64,000 bases of DNA from Symbiodinium natans. Lineage: Eukaryota; Sar; Dinophyceae; Suessiales; Symbiodiniaceae. The stretch is taken from NCBI GenBank assembly GCA_905221605.1, contig CAJNDS010002706.1, positions 238,501 to 302,500 of the forward strand, written 5' to 3'. Made by a program: the position numbers and the translations under genes. Numbering within the stretch: position 1 is the first letter of the stretch; every line of letters begins with the position of its first letter. This document shows positions 21,308 through 33,512 of this stretch, piece after piece. The notes below the pieces were generated by a model. It was not told where the DNA came from, did no database searches, and was given only the letters and a program-made list of their open reading frames with translations.

Positions 21308-23467
21308 ATGGCAGAGTTGACCCCAGTAGCGGCCCCACCCAGCCCGGTCAAGGCGGATGCGAACGCTGTTGTGGAGGATGCGAAGGTCTACGGCACAGAG
21401 AAGGCCACTGTAAAGTCCGAGAAGGCTGAGCAAACTGAGGAGAGGGAGCCCAGCTCCCTTATCCTCTTTTGGCTTTGCTGCGTCAGCGCTCTGGAGGGCT
21501 TGGACACTCAGCTCGTTCCGGCATGCCAGTTTGCCTTGCAGCGAGACCTTGGCCTCAGTCTTGGGCACTTTGCCATCCTGACCACAGTGCAGATGGTGCT
21601 CACGAACCTGGCCGCACCCTTCTGGGGGATCCTTGCCGACCGAGGCACCTATCGAAAATCCCATGACATGAGGTAACAACAACCCAAGTCCACAACTCAC
21701 CACAGAATCCACACACGCTGCAGGTACTATGAAGAAGAAGCACATCCTTTTCGTCGGCGCTCTTGGCGAGGGCCTCGCGGTTGCCATCTTTGCCTTCGTC
21801 CCAAACTTCTTCGTCATGGTGCTCCTGCGCGGCATGAGTGGCTTCTTCCTAGCCTCCCTGCGGCCCGTATGCAATGGTGCCTTGGACAAAGAATGGCCAT
21901 GTGTTCAGAGCCAAATGCGCAGCCATCTGAGCTAACAACAGCATGTCCATGGCTTTCCTATGATACTCATGGCTCTGCTCCAGTCATCGTGTCTGAGCAT
22001 ACAGGTCTTATTGCCGACCTGACCTCGGACAACCGCCGCGGCAAGATCTTCGGGCGTGTGCAAAGCGCACTGCTCTTCGGCATGTTCTGCTCGCTGCTGA
22101 TCGCAGGCAACGTGGCTAACCCCAAGGTAGGTGACATCCCTGGCTGGCGCTTCCTCTTCGCGGGTGCAGGCCTCGTGGCCTTCTGCGTGGCGGCTGGGGT
22201 CGCTGGCTTCCTTGTGGAGCCGCCCCACCAGTTGGATGCCGCCGCCGAGAAGAAGGGCTGCGCGGCTGTGCGCACAGAGCTCTGCACGGTCCTGAACTTC
22301 CTTTGCATCCCGACCTTCTGCGTGATGATCATGCAGGGCGTTTTCGGCACCATCCCGTGGAGCGTCATGGGAAACAATCTGCTCTACTTCAAGCTGTGTG
22401 GCTTGGAGGACTGGGAGGCTAGCATCCTAGCCTCTGAGGGCACCGTCATGGGCATGTTCGGCAACATCATCGGAGGCATGGTTGCCGATGCCCTGGCCCG
22501 ACGCTTCGGCTATCATGGCCGGCCCCTTAGCGCCCAGATCACCGTGGCCATCGGCATTCCGCTAGTCTTCCTGCAGTTCTACGGCATCCCGGCGGGGTCG
22601 GGAAGCTTCGGCACATACTTTGCCCTCATCGCTGGCTTTGGCATCTTGGGATCCTGGGCCCAGTCCGGAACCAACTTCCCGATTCTCTCCGACATCGTGC
22701 CAGCCAGCGATCGCAGCAAGGTTATGGCTTGGGAGTGTGCCTCGGAGAAGCTGAAAGGTGATACTGATACAATGTAGCTGCTTAGCATTCGCTTTTTGAT
22801 TCCTGTCCTCTACTCGTCTGTGCTTACGGCCTGTGCACAGTTGTCAGATGCTCAGGTGCCATGGAGAACTCGCTGGCGAATGCTATCGGGCCTGCCATGG
22901 TTTCCATGTTGGCCACCAGCGTGCCCTTGCTGCAGAGAAGCTCTTGTGTGTGCAGTGGCCCTGTGCCGAAGACCGAGTGTAGACGTCTGCAGCACTTCTG
23001 CAGCAACTTATTTGCACTTCGCAGCTCTCGTCGACGATATTTCCGTTCAAGCTCTGAGGTCTTTGGCTATACATTCGGTGAGGAGGAGAAGAGCGGAAAA
23101 TCGCTTCACTCTGCGACGGCTCTTGGGAGTGCCGGTGTTCCCAGTGTTGTGTCTTCCCAGTTGTCTCGTATACTGTTCCGTTTTTCAATCAACATGACGC
23201 ACATTTCCCGATGGCGGCCTTTCGCTGCCTCTTAGGCGATGGCGGCCACCATCTGCATTCCTTGGCTGATCACTCTGGCGGCCCAGTGCTTGGGATCTGG
23301 GACATGGCACAAAAGCGCAGAAGAACAAGGCAACACATGGTGATCCTGAGGCCTACACCCTGCTCCACTGGAGCTATCCTCGAGACATGCGCCGCCTCCT
23401 TGCCAAGCAGCAGGCGGCAACTGCGGGTGAGGCGGGGCGCAAGCTGGAGGACCTTAACGTACCTTGA
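21308..23467 (+). CDS. MFS transporter, spinster-like, seven exons
   Basis: Start ATG 21308 (MAELTPVAAPPSP). Exons 21308-21644, 21724-21876, 22005-22757, 22856-22920, 23059-23130, 23236-23280 and 23351-23467 join in frame to give 513 residues, the usual size for a 12-span major facilitator. Family signs: GLDTQLVPACQFALQRDLG in helix 1, the loop 2-3 motif WGILADRG, LLRGMSGFFLASLRPVCNG, then DLTSDNRRGKIFGRVQ, and helices such as WRFLFAGAGLVAFCVAAG. The C-terminus reads LLHWSYPRDMRRLLAKQQ. These resemble the spinster-like group, which moves sphingolipids, lysolipids or other organic solutes; substrate here is unknown. It should sit in an internal or plasma membrane. Donors are GC in introns 1, 5 and 6 and GT in 2-4; all acceptors are AG followed by G. 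Confidence 0.9.
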
Positions 23468-24697
23468 CGTGCGAAGACGCTTGGAGGTGTCATTGTAGGC
23501 TGCCCCGGCGGTGCGGCAACCGGCCACCCGGGTTGGCGCCCCCGGTGAGGTGCATCATTTTAGTTCCTGTCAGCAACTGCTCAGCTTGTGTGTGTGTGTG
23601 TGTGCGTTCAGGTTTTCCCTTCTGGGTGGAGCCACCAGTGCTTTAAAGGCGTGCTGAAGGCAGGCCTTCTCTGATTGCCTCATTGTAGTCCTGCTTTGGA
23701 TTGTGCCCGTGCTGCTGGGCATTTTCTCAGGCATGTCTATACTGATGGGCAGTGAATTCAGTACGGCCGGCTCGGGAGCGACAAACTGAACTGAACATAG
23801 TTGAGAAGGAAAGGTTTTTGTGGTTTGCTCACCTGCTCAGTTTGGATCGTTCTGCAGATCGGCTTGCGTGGAACTTGACGCAGGCTAAGGCATGTTTTTG
23901 AAGATGCCTCCTAGCGTAGACTTGATTTGATGGGCACGCTTGATGTGCCCCTAAAGCCGAATTTGCTGTTTTGTTTTATGAGGCGTGCTTGCAATAGCAT
24001 GACAGCCTCGTAATGCCTGGCGCATTAACGCTGCCGACAAGCGAGCGCCTATAGTCGGGTCTGGCCTCTTGATGATGCCGTGGCCCATCCCTAGGTATCC
24101 TGAAGTCCTAGGTTTGTTCATGGGCACCTCTAGAGCTCTGTGGGGGCATTGAATACAAAAGGACAGCCCACTCTGCTTCCACAGACCTCACTGCGTCCCC
24201 ATGACTTGCCGCATCGGCGTGTAGCCCACAAGCAGGACTGCACGGCCCAGTTTGCAATTCTACTTCCAGATTTGTAAAGACGAGCTGGAGGTCGCAGAAC
24301 TTACAAAGATTTTGCGGCAGCATGCGCGGGGTGGGTCTTTGTCAGCTGTCGTATGCTGTGCCGTCCTTGCTTAGGCGACACCCGGACTTCACCAGCCTAC
24401 GAACCAGGCTGGGGTCACATTGACATAGTTTGGACAAGGTCTTCAACTTGAATCCGACAGGTCGCATCGGACCATCTGAGCTTGCGGATTCCTGCAAGGT
24501 GGAGCGACGTGGGCTGCGTGTTTATGAGTTCTAGTTTTACCACACGGGTGGTAACTAGTTGGGGGTTGATCTCACGACGACATTGCTGTAGAGTTCATGC
24601 ATCTGTCTGTCCTTTTGTTTCTACGTCGAGGAACCTGCCGAAAGCGGCGCATTCCTCATTCCTGCGGGAGGACAGCTGACTCAGGGGATCGTCTGTG

Positions 24698-24728
<31 letters not shown>

Positions 24729-24916
24729 ATGCGCGGCTTGTCCAGGAGGTGCCTGTGAGAAAGGCCCGCTCTAAGCAGGGAGCATGGCTAGCATCCCACG
24801 AAAGTCCTAGCTCGCATGGACCAAGAGGGTCAAATACTGACAGCTGAGTTTTCTGTGCAGAGAAGCCAGCTTTCTGTTCTTATGCTTATCTGTTTGAATC
24901 TGTTCATTCTTGGCCA
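23468..24916. other. intergenic, no gene resolved
   Basis: No exon with splice logic was found. The stretch holds a short TG run (about 23587-23604) and a 30-base G run (24697-24726). Confidence 0.5.
24697..24726 (+). repeat. poly-G tract, 30 bases
   Basis: Unbroken G run directly visible. It could form stacked quadruplexes, or its length could be an assembly artefact. Confidence 0.9.
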
Positions 24917-25646
24917 ATGATGGACGGAGCCAGCGAAAGCAAGCAGATTGGCTTGCTGGACCCGTCTTGCCAAGATGTCCAGGTATGTTGCGTGGAGAAA
25001 TGAAGCGCGTGCCAAGGAGGGCCTGCCGTTGCTGTCACCAACAACGTCTGGCGGTACTGCCCCCCCCTCCCTCCCCCCCCCCTCCCCCCCCCTCGCAGCT
25101 ACCCTCCAACCCCCTCTCTAAACCCCCCCCCCCTTTCCCGATACCCTGGCGCAGGTCGATCTGGACCTGGGAGGTGGTGTGGTGGTCCCGTTCGCAGTAG
25201 GTGAGGACACAGACCTGGAGGCCGTCACAAAGTAGGGCAGCCGAATTCGTCGTCTTTTCGCGGTTCATCCTTTCAGGGCATCCGACAACACCCGCCCAAA
25301 GCTTGTCGATTGTCTTCGTGGCTATGTCGAGTTGTTTCGCATCCTCCGTTTGTCTTGGCAGCCCAGACGCGCAGGTGGTCACAGCAGAGGTCGTGCTTGC
25401 AGCTGAGACCTACGGAGCAAAAACTCGCGTGTTCACTGCATCCTCACTCTCCCTTTCAGTTGCCGATAAGAATGTTCTCATGGACTTTGCTTGAGGCGGC
25501 GGCATGGCCTCAACAATGTGGAGCACCGCCGCATCGTGCGGTACCTGCAGCAAGTGAGAGCCCATGTGGCCGGTGCAAAAGCAGCATCTTTGCATTGCAT
25601 TGGGCAGCGTTGTCGGCTGGTGGCCGCTGTCGGCCATGAGTGTTGA
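24917..25646 (+). CDS. small unknown protein, about 112 residues
   Basis: ATG at 24917. Exons 24917-24982, 25155-25220, 25375-25430 and 25496-25646 join in frame and end at TGA. Pieces: MMDGASESKQIGLLDPSCQD, VDLDLGGGVVVPFAVGEDTD, VVTAEVVLAAETYGAKTRV, and LNNVEHRRIVRYLQQVRAHV. Introns use GT, GC and GT donors; acceptors are AG followed by G. I recognise no family. The last exon has a strong GTGAGA donor just after RYLQQ, so the gene may continue into downstream exons, for example the Arg-rich frame near 25975-26030, rather than stopping at 25646. Confidence 0.5.
25058..25135. repeat. C-rich tract
   Basis: Dense C runs with TCC interruptions fill most of the first intron of the small 24.9 kb gene and abut its acceptor, where they may act as a polypyrimidine tract. 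Confidence 0.75.
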
Positions 25647-26360
25647 AGTGGGTCAAGCATGGCGCTAGGGCCGCTGCATTTCGCCGCTTTGGAGCCTCGG
25701 CTCAAACCCGAGGGGTGTGCCGAGTGCCCACAACCGGCCCTTATGTGGGCTGAGGCCGGCAGTACACATTGCAGGGCATCTGAATCATCTTCCCTGGCAG
25801 ACTCCTCTGGCAGGGCGATCTCAGCTTGAGGGCCAAAGTGGCCCAGCCGTCGATTGGGGCTTTCGGTTTGAGTGGCGTCAGGAAGCCTTGTATTGGGTAT
25901 GGCATTGCTGTGTTCAATGGTCGGTTCGCTACCTCCATGCGCTGGTCTTCTGCCGTAACCTTTTTACAGGGCGGAGAGGTGCTTCTGGCCGAGGTGCCAA
26001 GGATGCGACCACGCAGGACGCTGAGCAAGGGGCCTACAGCGCTATCAAAACTCCTTCATCTTCTGATCGCTCTCGCAAACCGTGTGCTCCTTTTTTAAGC
26101 AGGCCTGGCCTCCCTGGCCCTCCTTAGCGCCTTGCTGGCCGGGTCGCTGAGCTTGCTGCTTGGCTTGCTTGCTGCGGGCGACGGCCAGAGCCCTACGGCC
26201 AGATCTTGCCAGTGCTTTCCCCGAACAGCCTCAAAGCCTCAAAGCTGGCAGAACATGACAGAACATGATAAAAGTAAATCTCCCGCACCTCAGGCGGAAT
26301 TTCTTTCTCGCTCCCTGGCGAGACGCTCGCTCATGGCGAGACGGAGGTGCCCAAAAACAG

Positions 26361-28038
26361 GTGGGGAAGGCCCAAGAAGATGAGGCAGAGGAGGTGGAAG
26401 CCCACCGTCGTGCTTTTGCAGGCACGCCCTCCATAAAGTGGCTGGAGCACGAGTCCGAGTCAGTGTTGCAAAGCTGTCATTGCCCTCAGGATCATCCCAA
26501 GCTTGGCAAGAAGGGCGACGTCGTGAAAGCCAGAGTCTTAGCTTCGGCTCTGCAAGGATCTGATGCCGTGATGATTCCGTGATGATGATACTGTGTGAGA
26601 CACCGACCTGTCTCATGAGTCTGGGGGGCGCCGGAAGGAATTCTTGACATGTAGATTTTTCGCGCAGTCAGGTGAAGAAGGGCTATTACCGCAACATGCT
26701 CTTCCCACAGGGGGTAGCCAAGAGGCAGGACGCCAACATCCTGCGACAGCCCGGGGCCTACGGCTTGAGTTCTGACTCTGAAAGTGAGCATGGGGCGGAA
26801 CCAAAGGAAGTGGGATACCTTACGTAGAGTCGATTTTGTCGATGTTTGACCTTTCACCGTTAGCTCGCCGCCAAAGGCGGCTTTGTTGAAGTCTGTATCC
26901 CGAGAAGGATGCACGAGATAAAGTCTGACTTTCGTGAGGCTCCAAATGTTCCCCAAATTCATCCTATCTCCACAATGTAATTCTTGACTGGTGCGTCGAT
27001 GGCACCCCTCTCCAAGGCTCAGGCAAGAGAAGGAGCAGAAGAGCCGCGAGGCGGCCCAGGAGCCGGGAGCCCCAAAAGCAGCCTACAGATCGCCTACAGA
27101 CCGCCTGAGAAGATCTCTTTAAGGGTGTTTAGGGGCTTCGGCTACTTAGTTGATATCTGCGAGCTGATCGTTGCAACGGACTTCAGGTTAGAAGAAGCTC
27201 TGAAGAGGAAGGAAGCCATCGAGGGCCATGGCCCGTGAGCCTCTGAGCTCTGCAGCCTGTGTTTCGCCAACAAGTTCCCCACTTTCGGAACTTCGCAGGT
27301 TCGTGTTTGAGAAGAAGGTTCGCGAGGACAAAGAGAACATTTACGGATCCCTCTCGCAGATCAATGTTGCTGAGGACGCCGGCCATCTGTGATGACTGCT
27401 CTCGGTCGATGTTTGCAGTTTCGGGCTGGAGAGCCAGGTTGCAACGGTGTTGTCAGAGTATTTGAGAGAGTCATTGCACAACTTGTGCTCGGTTTGCGCG
27501 ATAGTTGTCTTCCCACATCCTGGCGCCGTCTCAACCACAGGAGGTAGTGAAGTCCACAGCCGTGCCTGTGCGCCAAGTCTCCGTGGACATCCCCAAGGCG
27601 ACACGAACTGCATGTCTTTTACAGCAGCCTGGTGCAGCCGAACTTGAACAGGGATCGGCAGATCTTGAGCTTTGGTTCCCACGACTCTGGTTCTCACCAC
27701 TCAGCTCCCGCAGATCACGAAAGTCGGCGAGTACCGTGGCACCATTGAGCTCACCCCAGAAGTTATTGCCGTCATTGAAGTCAAGGCCGGGGCCCGTTGC
27801 GCACGTCACTTCCAGTGCCCTCCTGAGCCTTAATGAAATCTTACAACTGCAGGTGGTCCCTGAAGGAAGCCTCAGCCAGGAAGGGGACGAGGGTGAGGAG
27901 GAAGTTCAGCGTGATGTCTGCGTGTATGTGTGTGACATTGGAGTCATTGGAGTGTCAGCGTGGCATGTTTTAGGACATGTACAAAGTCCGAATGGATTGT
28001 GTGTCTCAAGAACCGAATTGTACGAGCTCTCATTCTGA
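26361..28038 (+). CDS. organellar large-subunit ribosomal protein bL9, nine exons
   Basis: Exons 26361-26421, 26490-26528, 26672-26742, 27023-27061, 27187-27234, 27299-27377, 27541-27597, 27714-27785 and 27853-28038 join in frame. The joined protein follows bL9 from end to end: RWKPTVVLLQ then DHPKLGKKGDVVK (rRNA-binding loop), VKKGYYRNMLFPQGVAKR, a charged linker helix (EKEQKSREAAQE), ENIYGSLSQINVAED, QVSVDIPK, then ITKVGEYRGTIELTPEV and IAVIEVK. It should bind 23S rRNA at the base of the L1 stalk in a mitochondrion or plastid. Seven of the eight introns have GC donors; the one after exon 5 is GT; acceptors are mostly AG followed by G. The transit-peptide exon was not found; frames near 26005 and 26110 are candidates. 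The acidic tail from 27853 may include intron read-through. Confidence 0.88.
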
Positions 28039-28694
28039 GAAGCTGCCAGCGAGCATGACGACAGATGATTTGACAGGGGCGCAGAAGGGTACCTGTGCTG
28101 GTACTGTAGCATGCTATCAAACCCTGAGTGCTTCAGTGCGACAGGAGGCCTCTGAATGAGAGGGCAGTGGGCCTAGAGCCCTGCTCGGACATGGCACGGC
28201 ACTGTGTCAATTGGCAGGTAGCAGTGATGAGCAAAGTCCCAGTGGGCATGTTTTTGGAGCGCTCACGATTCCCCCACATGGGTCCTTGAAATTACGAATC
28301 ATCCTGTTTCCTGGCTCATTGTTGGCGATGCTGCATGATGCAGTCACTTCTGAATCCCTTGCCAGTTGTTTCCTAGTTAGTTTTTTTTGCCTAGGTGCTC
28401 AACTTGGCGTGGGCGGCTGTGAGCGGTTGGAGAGTTTTCCATGAACATCCCTATCTTGTCGTCATGTTGCCTTCATGCTGCCTTCATGTTGTGAACGACA
28501 CATGGGCAAGGTTGCAGCTCAGGGTAGCGCAAGGCGCATAAGCAAGAATTCCCAAGCTGTTTGCAGTGGAAGCAGAAACTTGCTCACAGCTCCTGCGATC
28601 TCCGAGAGTCAAAGCTCCATCCAAGCCTGCTGATTGACCCGGATGCTGTCTTCCCTGAGATCTGCATGAAACCTGCTCCGCCTCCTCCTGGCAG

Positions 28695-31125
28695 GCCCAA
28701 GTCAGCATCGGAACCAACTGTCTCGTCGAGAGGGGAGCCAAGGATAAGGAAGTTCAGAAGTTCCGAACCCACCCGGAGAAACAGCGTGTGAGATCATTTA
28801 GATAAACTCTCAGAGCCGAACCGAAACGTCCATGGCGGCAGAGCCGGGGCGCCCCGAGGAGCGCTTTTTGTTTTAATGCTTTTGATGGTTTTTTTTCAGT
28901 TTCTCCGGAGGCTTCTAAGCAGAGGGCCCCTAAGTGCATATTGGAGCACGTAAGAATTGGGGAGGCCTCCAGTGCCCCCAAGTGGAAACAGTGCCCTCGA
29001 GTCCTTGGAGGTGCCAGAGGCGCTCGTTGCCGAGCTTGCCAAATGGCGGAGGGAGGCAAAGCCGAGAGTCAGAGCGAGTCAGGCATAGGATCTGGATGGT
29101 CGCCATGCAACGTCGTTGGGTACAGTTGACAAGTATCTCGAGGTCAGGCTTGCTTTGTGTAGACTTGGGTCGAGACCAGTGTGCTCGTGCTTTCTGTTGA
29201 CATTTTACGGTTGCTGGAGGCAGTCGCAGGTCACAACAAGCACTGCTGAGTGGTTCATGCATCTTGATTTTGAATGCTATTTCCGATGAAGCTGTTCGTG
29301 GACTGTTCTGTTCTGCCTCCTGAAAAAGAAGCCTCTTCCTAGAGCAGGTGTGTGGCAGCTGCGGGGCCAAAGCGATGTTCTATTGTCCTTACTGTTGCAG
29401 GAAGCCCAGTGGAGGGGTTGTAGCATGCATATCGAGGGCCTGGTGGACACTTCATCCTTGCCAGAGCATTGTACCAAGCCTTGGGCGGTGAGGCACACCT
29501 CTCGGGGTTCCAGAAGGCGTAACGGTTCCTCGGGCAAGGTCCTGCTGGCTTACGGCGCACGAGAGAAGTGCTTTCAACCTGCAGTGAGAAGCGTCTCTGC
29601 GAGATCTGGCCAGGCTACCCTTTGCCCATTGTGACATCATCTTCGATGATGCGCCGAAGAAGGCAGGATGCTGGAGGGCCGTAAACGAGATGAGCCAAGA
29701 ACTGTCGTCTCAAAGCTTTCACTGCTCATTTTGCCTTCGTGAGAGGCTACCAGCATTCACGCCAAAGTCCTGGCGCCAGAACAGGTGGGGTTGGGGGAGT
29801 TTTCCGTCCCACCCGCGGGACAGTACGTCGCGTAGGTGCTGTTGGTGGGAGGGCGTAGTGCGCAGATGGAATGTCGCATTGTTCGTGGGATGTATCACGT
29901 GCAGGTTCGCCTCATCGATCTCTTCACAACAGAGGCCAACACCAACCGTACTTTGAGTCGACCTGCCGGGGGCACCGCCACGAAGGCGCATGGGTGTCTA
30001 CAGGGACGGTCGCGCTGACACCAGAGCATACTTCAGAGCATACTTTAGCCAATGATCGCTACCAGTGGAAAGCACGTCATAGCATCTCAACTAGACATGT
30101 GTACTTGCAGCGAAGCTTGCCAGGCGGAGTCCGAGGACATACGAGGACCAGACAAATCTTGAGTTCTTGACTGCCGGATGGTTAGGTCGTCATATGAGTC
30201 ATATGAAAGCAGGGTTCAAGGGTTGCATGGGTTGCACAGGAGAAATCAGCTCCGATGCCAATGCTGTCATCCGTGAGATCCCAGAGACCGGGACTCATAG
30301 CTTCGAAAGCACCCCGAAGTAACCAGTTCTGAGAAGGGCTTTCAATGACGGCCAGGGGGGAACCGAGCTGCATGAGGTACGATCCACACATCACGCTCGT
30401 GCTCTTCCCAGTGGGGCGCCCCAGCTACGCCGAGCGCGGAATTGGGATGACTCGGGCACCTTGCCCCACGTTCAGTCGGACACGCGGCCCCCCTAAACCC
30501 TGGGCCAGCGATTCAAATGATTGAAACTCGGCCGCGATGTCTAAAACCTTCAGGGCTTTAAGGCAGCATCTGACTGAAGGGTAAAGGTGCTTCCGAAGGT
30601 CTACATCCAACCTAATTACGTTGCTTTCATTTGTTTTCTGCCGCTATGAGGACGATAGCAGCGCAACCTTCGAAGAGGCGGGTGGCCGCTTTGGGGTTCC
30701 TGGTGAATGGAAGTGTTCCTACTTACTGAGTTTTCGGAGCTGATTACTGTGCCTTGCAGATCTTGCAGGTGGCCACCGAGTCGGATGTCGGACCACTTGA
30801 TCAGCTCACGCTCGTCTCTGCCCAAGTTGTCCAAGCTCTGCACAACAAGAAATGCCTTGCATAACCTCGGACTGTTGACCTGTGTTTTGAGCTGTTTTTG
30901 CACGAGGTTGTGATCGACTCGCCGTGGAAGAGGGCACAGGCGACGCGGCCGCATTCATCCTGGATGTGGTGACAAATGGGCTCCACGTGCACAAGGCAGT
31001 CGCAAGTGACCATCGCCCAGACTCGGGGTCAGGTCTTGCGCAAGCACCCCCGACTGGCCAAGCTCCGATCTGCCTGGGGCCAATGTGCATGCAAGTATGA
31101 CCAAGTGGGGGTTGTTCTAATCTAG
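28695..31125 (+). CDS. unknown multi-exon protein
   Basis: Phase-consistent exons: 28695-28787 (VSIGTNCLVERGAKDKEVQK), 28911-28949 (ASKQRAPKCILEH), 29011-29082 (VPEALVAELAKWRREAKPRV), 29905-29985 (VRLIDLFTTEANTNRTLSR), 30769-30853 (ATESDVGPLDQLTLVSAQVV), 30907-30995 (GTGDAAAFILDVVTNGLHVH) and 31033-31125 (VLRKHPRLAKLRSAWGQCAC, ends TAG). Candidate exons near 29401 and 29672 fall between the third and fourth. Donors are GT and GC; acceptors are AG, mostly before G. Soluble, mixed helix/strand composition, with no domain I can name and no membrane span. 5' exons before 28695 are not identified. Confidence 0.55.
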
Positions 31126-31736
31126 GATCCCTGTATTTCCCGAAACTTTGCGAGATTCGCCTGGGACATCCTCCGCCTTCTCGATTCTGGCGCTACCACT
31201 CGGAGGGCACAGGCAAGGGACAATGGTGAATGCATTGCGCCAACACGCAATCGATCCGTGAGAGACTTCTGCTACACGCCTTGCCTGGCGCAGGCTGCGT
31301 TTCCACCGTGGAGGCCACTGGGACTCAAGATGTCGCAACTGAATTGCGCGTAGGGGGCGAACCTACATATTGTCAACAACAACAGTCATCTCAAACCACA
31401 AAATCGTACTCTGTGTTGTGGGGGGTGACGGGTGAGTCCGGGGGTTTAAGGTTCTTCAAGCTCATATTTGCATCAATGCTTCGAGGGGGATTAGCGGCAA
31501 ACTGTGCCTCGCATGCAAAGACACACCAGAGACAGCTCACACCGTCTCAAGGCCTCACGCTCAAGACAAGCCAGGGGCGACACAAACCCTAAAGCAACTC
31601 AAAGCAACAAAACAAGACATGAGGATCGCCATGTGAAACCAAGTTAAGCCTTGAGCCCCAACGCCCCAAAAAACCCACTAAAGCCGGCACCGAGACTCAT
31701 GATACTCATGATACTCATGATCAGCTGATGATGCAG

Positions 31737-33512
31737 GCCCTGGCCGCTCTGGCCAAAGAAGTGCTCCCCCGAACTGGGGAAGCCGCAGAAGGCCCGGCGG
31801 GGCGCCCCAGCGGTCCTCGTGGAGTTTTAAAGGTCGCAGGGTAGAGCCGCCTGCATCGATGCAAAAAGGATTTTAGGTTAGGGAGTTAGGGTTTGCAGGT
31901 GAGGGAGTTGAGTGATGCTGTGCATCCTGTGTTTCCCAGAGACCTAGAGCGATGCAAGCCTGGACTGCTACTCACAAATGACTTGTCCACAGCTTGGCGT
32001 GAACCTTGAAGCTCAGCTCCGTGTCCGCCAGCCGTATTGGACCCCCGACCTGGCCCAACATTTCTTTCATTTTACGTGTAGCCGGTATGTGCGGCGAAGT
32101 AAATGCCAGTTGTAGCATGAAGAGCCTTGCAATTCCGACTGAGGAGTCTCCCGGATTTGTCATGCGCTCAGTTGTCTTTAATCAGCTTGAAACCAGTAGC
32201 GGCTTGCTAAGCCCCGTGACTCTGGGTTGACTGAAATATGAAATAGGCGATGACAGTACATGGGCTGTGTTTTGCTGGAGGATTCCTTTATGGATGATCC
32301 ATTCCTGTTCTTCTTCGCCCCGGTCTCAGCCACTCATGTGTGTTGCCCACATCTGCCCGCAACATGTCCGAGTACATTGGCACATGCTTTGGTGCCAATC
32401 GGCCAATGGGCCAATGGGCCAATGGGCCAGGTGCGGCAGTTTGCCTACATCTCGGAGAACAAGCGCACAGCAGGCGCCCGGGCACCACATGCAGAGGAGT
32501 CGTGTTGAGATGTTTTCTGGTGCAGGAGCTGGTGAATGGCCCATGGACGCGGCAGCGAAGCAGCGCCGCATGGATCAGGCCTCCTTTCACTCCACACCTA
32601 CGGAGAGTCCTGGGATAGATTTTTCACTGGCATCTCTGACAGGTCCGCCAAAAAGAAGCGAAGCGGCTGAAGCTGCGCCCCTTCGGATCGGGCACGGGCA
32701 GTTTCTGCTCTGTGGAGGCCCGGGGAGCTCTCTGTGATGTGCAGGTAGCTAAAGATGGTAGAGCATCCTAACCCTCGCTCATGTTCAGGTGCATGAGGAT
32801 GACGGGGAGACAGCTTGCGGAGAGCTCTTGACTCTTGAAAACAAAACAGGATAGGCATCTTGATCGCATGGGAGATGAGCAGAACACACGCCGTCCTCAT
32901 ACGGACCCGATTGTGCCATGTTTCACTGCCGTGCCACCTTAGCCATTGGCTCATCCTACACCATCAAAGAGTGCGAGTTCATGAACAGCCTCTCTTCAGC
33001 AAGCTTAAGCATAGCCTCGACTAGCTGAAGTCGGCGGAGGCAGCCTACAAGACGACCCCAGACACCCCACGGAACCTCTTTCCCGTCGCTCGTCCCCTGC
33101 TTGATGCGGTGCGAGCTCTGGCTGTTTACCAGCTTCTTTTGTGTTCTGGCAAGGAGCTTAGAGGGCTTTTGCACCTTTTCCCACACCCTGATATTTCAGC
33201 TTTTTTTCGCTTCCTGTAGTAGACTCTTATTAGACTCTTGGTAGTGTAGACGCTCTGCAGTCAAGGCAGCAGCTCCACTGGGCTTCGAGAATGAGGACGT
33301 CAGTGACCTCATCGGCATTGGCGGCCAGGCATCTCGAGCCTGCTACGGAGCCTGCTACGGTATGCCTTGGTTTTGACATGCTGACATCTGTAGTGATGTG
33401 TGGTGATGTCCATCATCCGCTTCCTTTCCCGCAGCCGCACAGCCCACAGTGTGGTGACATAGTGAGCATACCAGGCATATCACCTCACGTCAAGAAAGGC
33501 CGCAACAAGTAG
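31737..33512 (+). CDS. unknown multi-exon protein
   Basis: Exons: 31737-31832 (ALAALAKEVLPRTGEAAEGP), 31993 to about 32080 (LGVNLEAQLRVRQPYWTPDL), 32431-32469 (VRQFAYISENKRT), 32526-32606 (ELVNGPWTRQRSSAAWIRPP), 32643-32717 (VRQKEAKRLKLRPFGSGTGS), 33266-33359 (LGFENEDVSDLIGIGGQASR) and 33475-33512 (ISPHVKKGRNK, then TAG). Phases agree where both ends are clear. The last junction is GT-AG in phase 1. Basic and Arg-rich overall, which would suit nucleic-acid or membrane-surface binding, but no family is recognised. Upstream exons and a start are not found. Confidence 0.5.
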
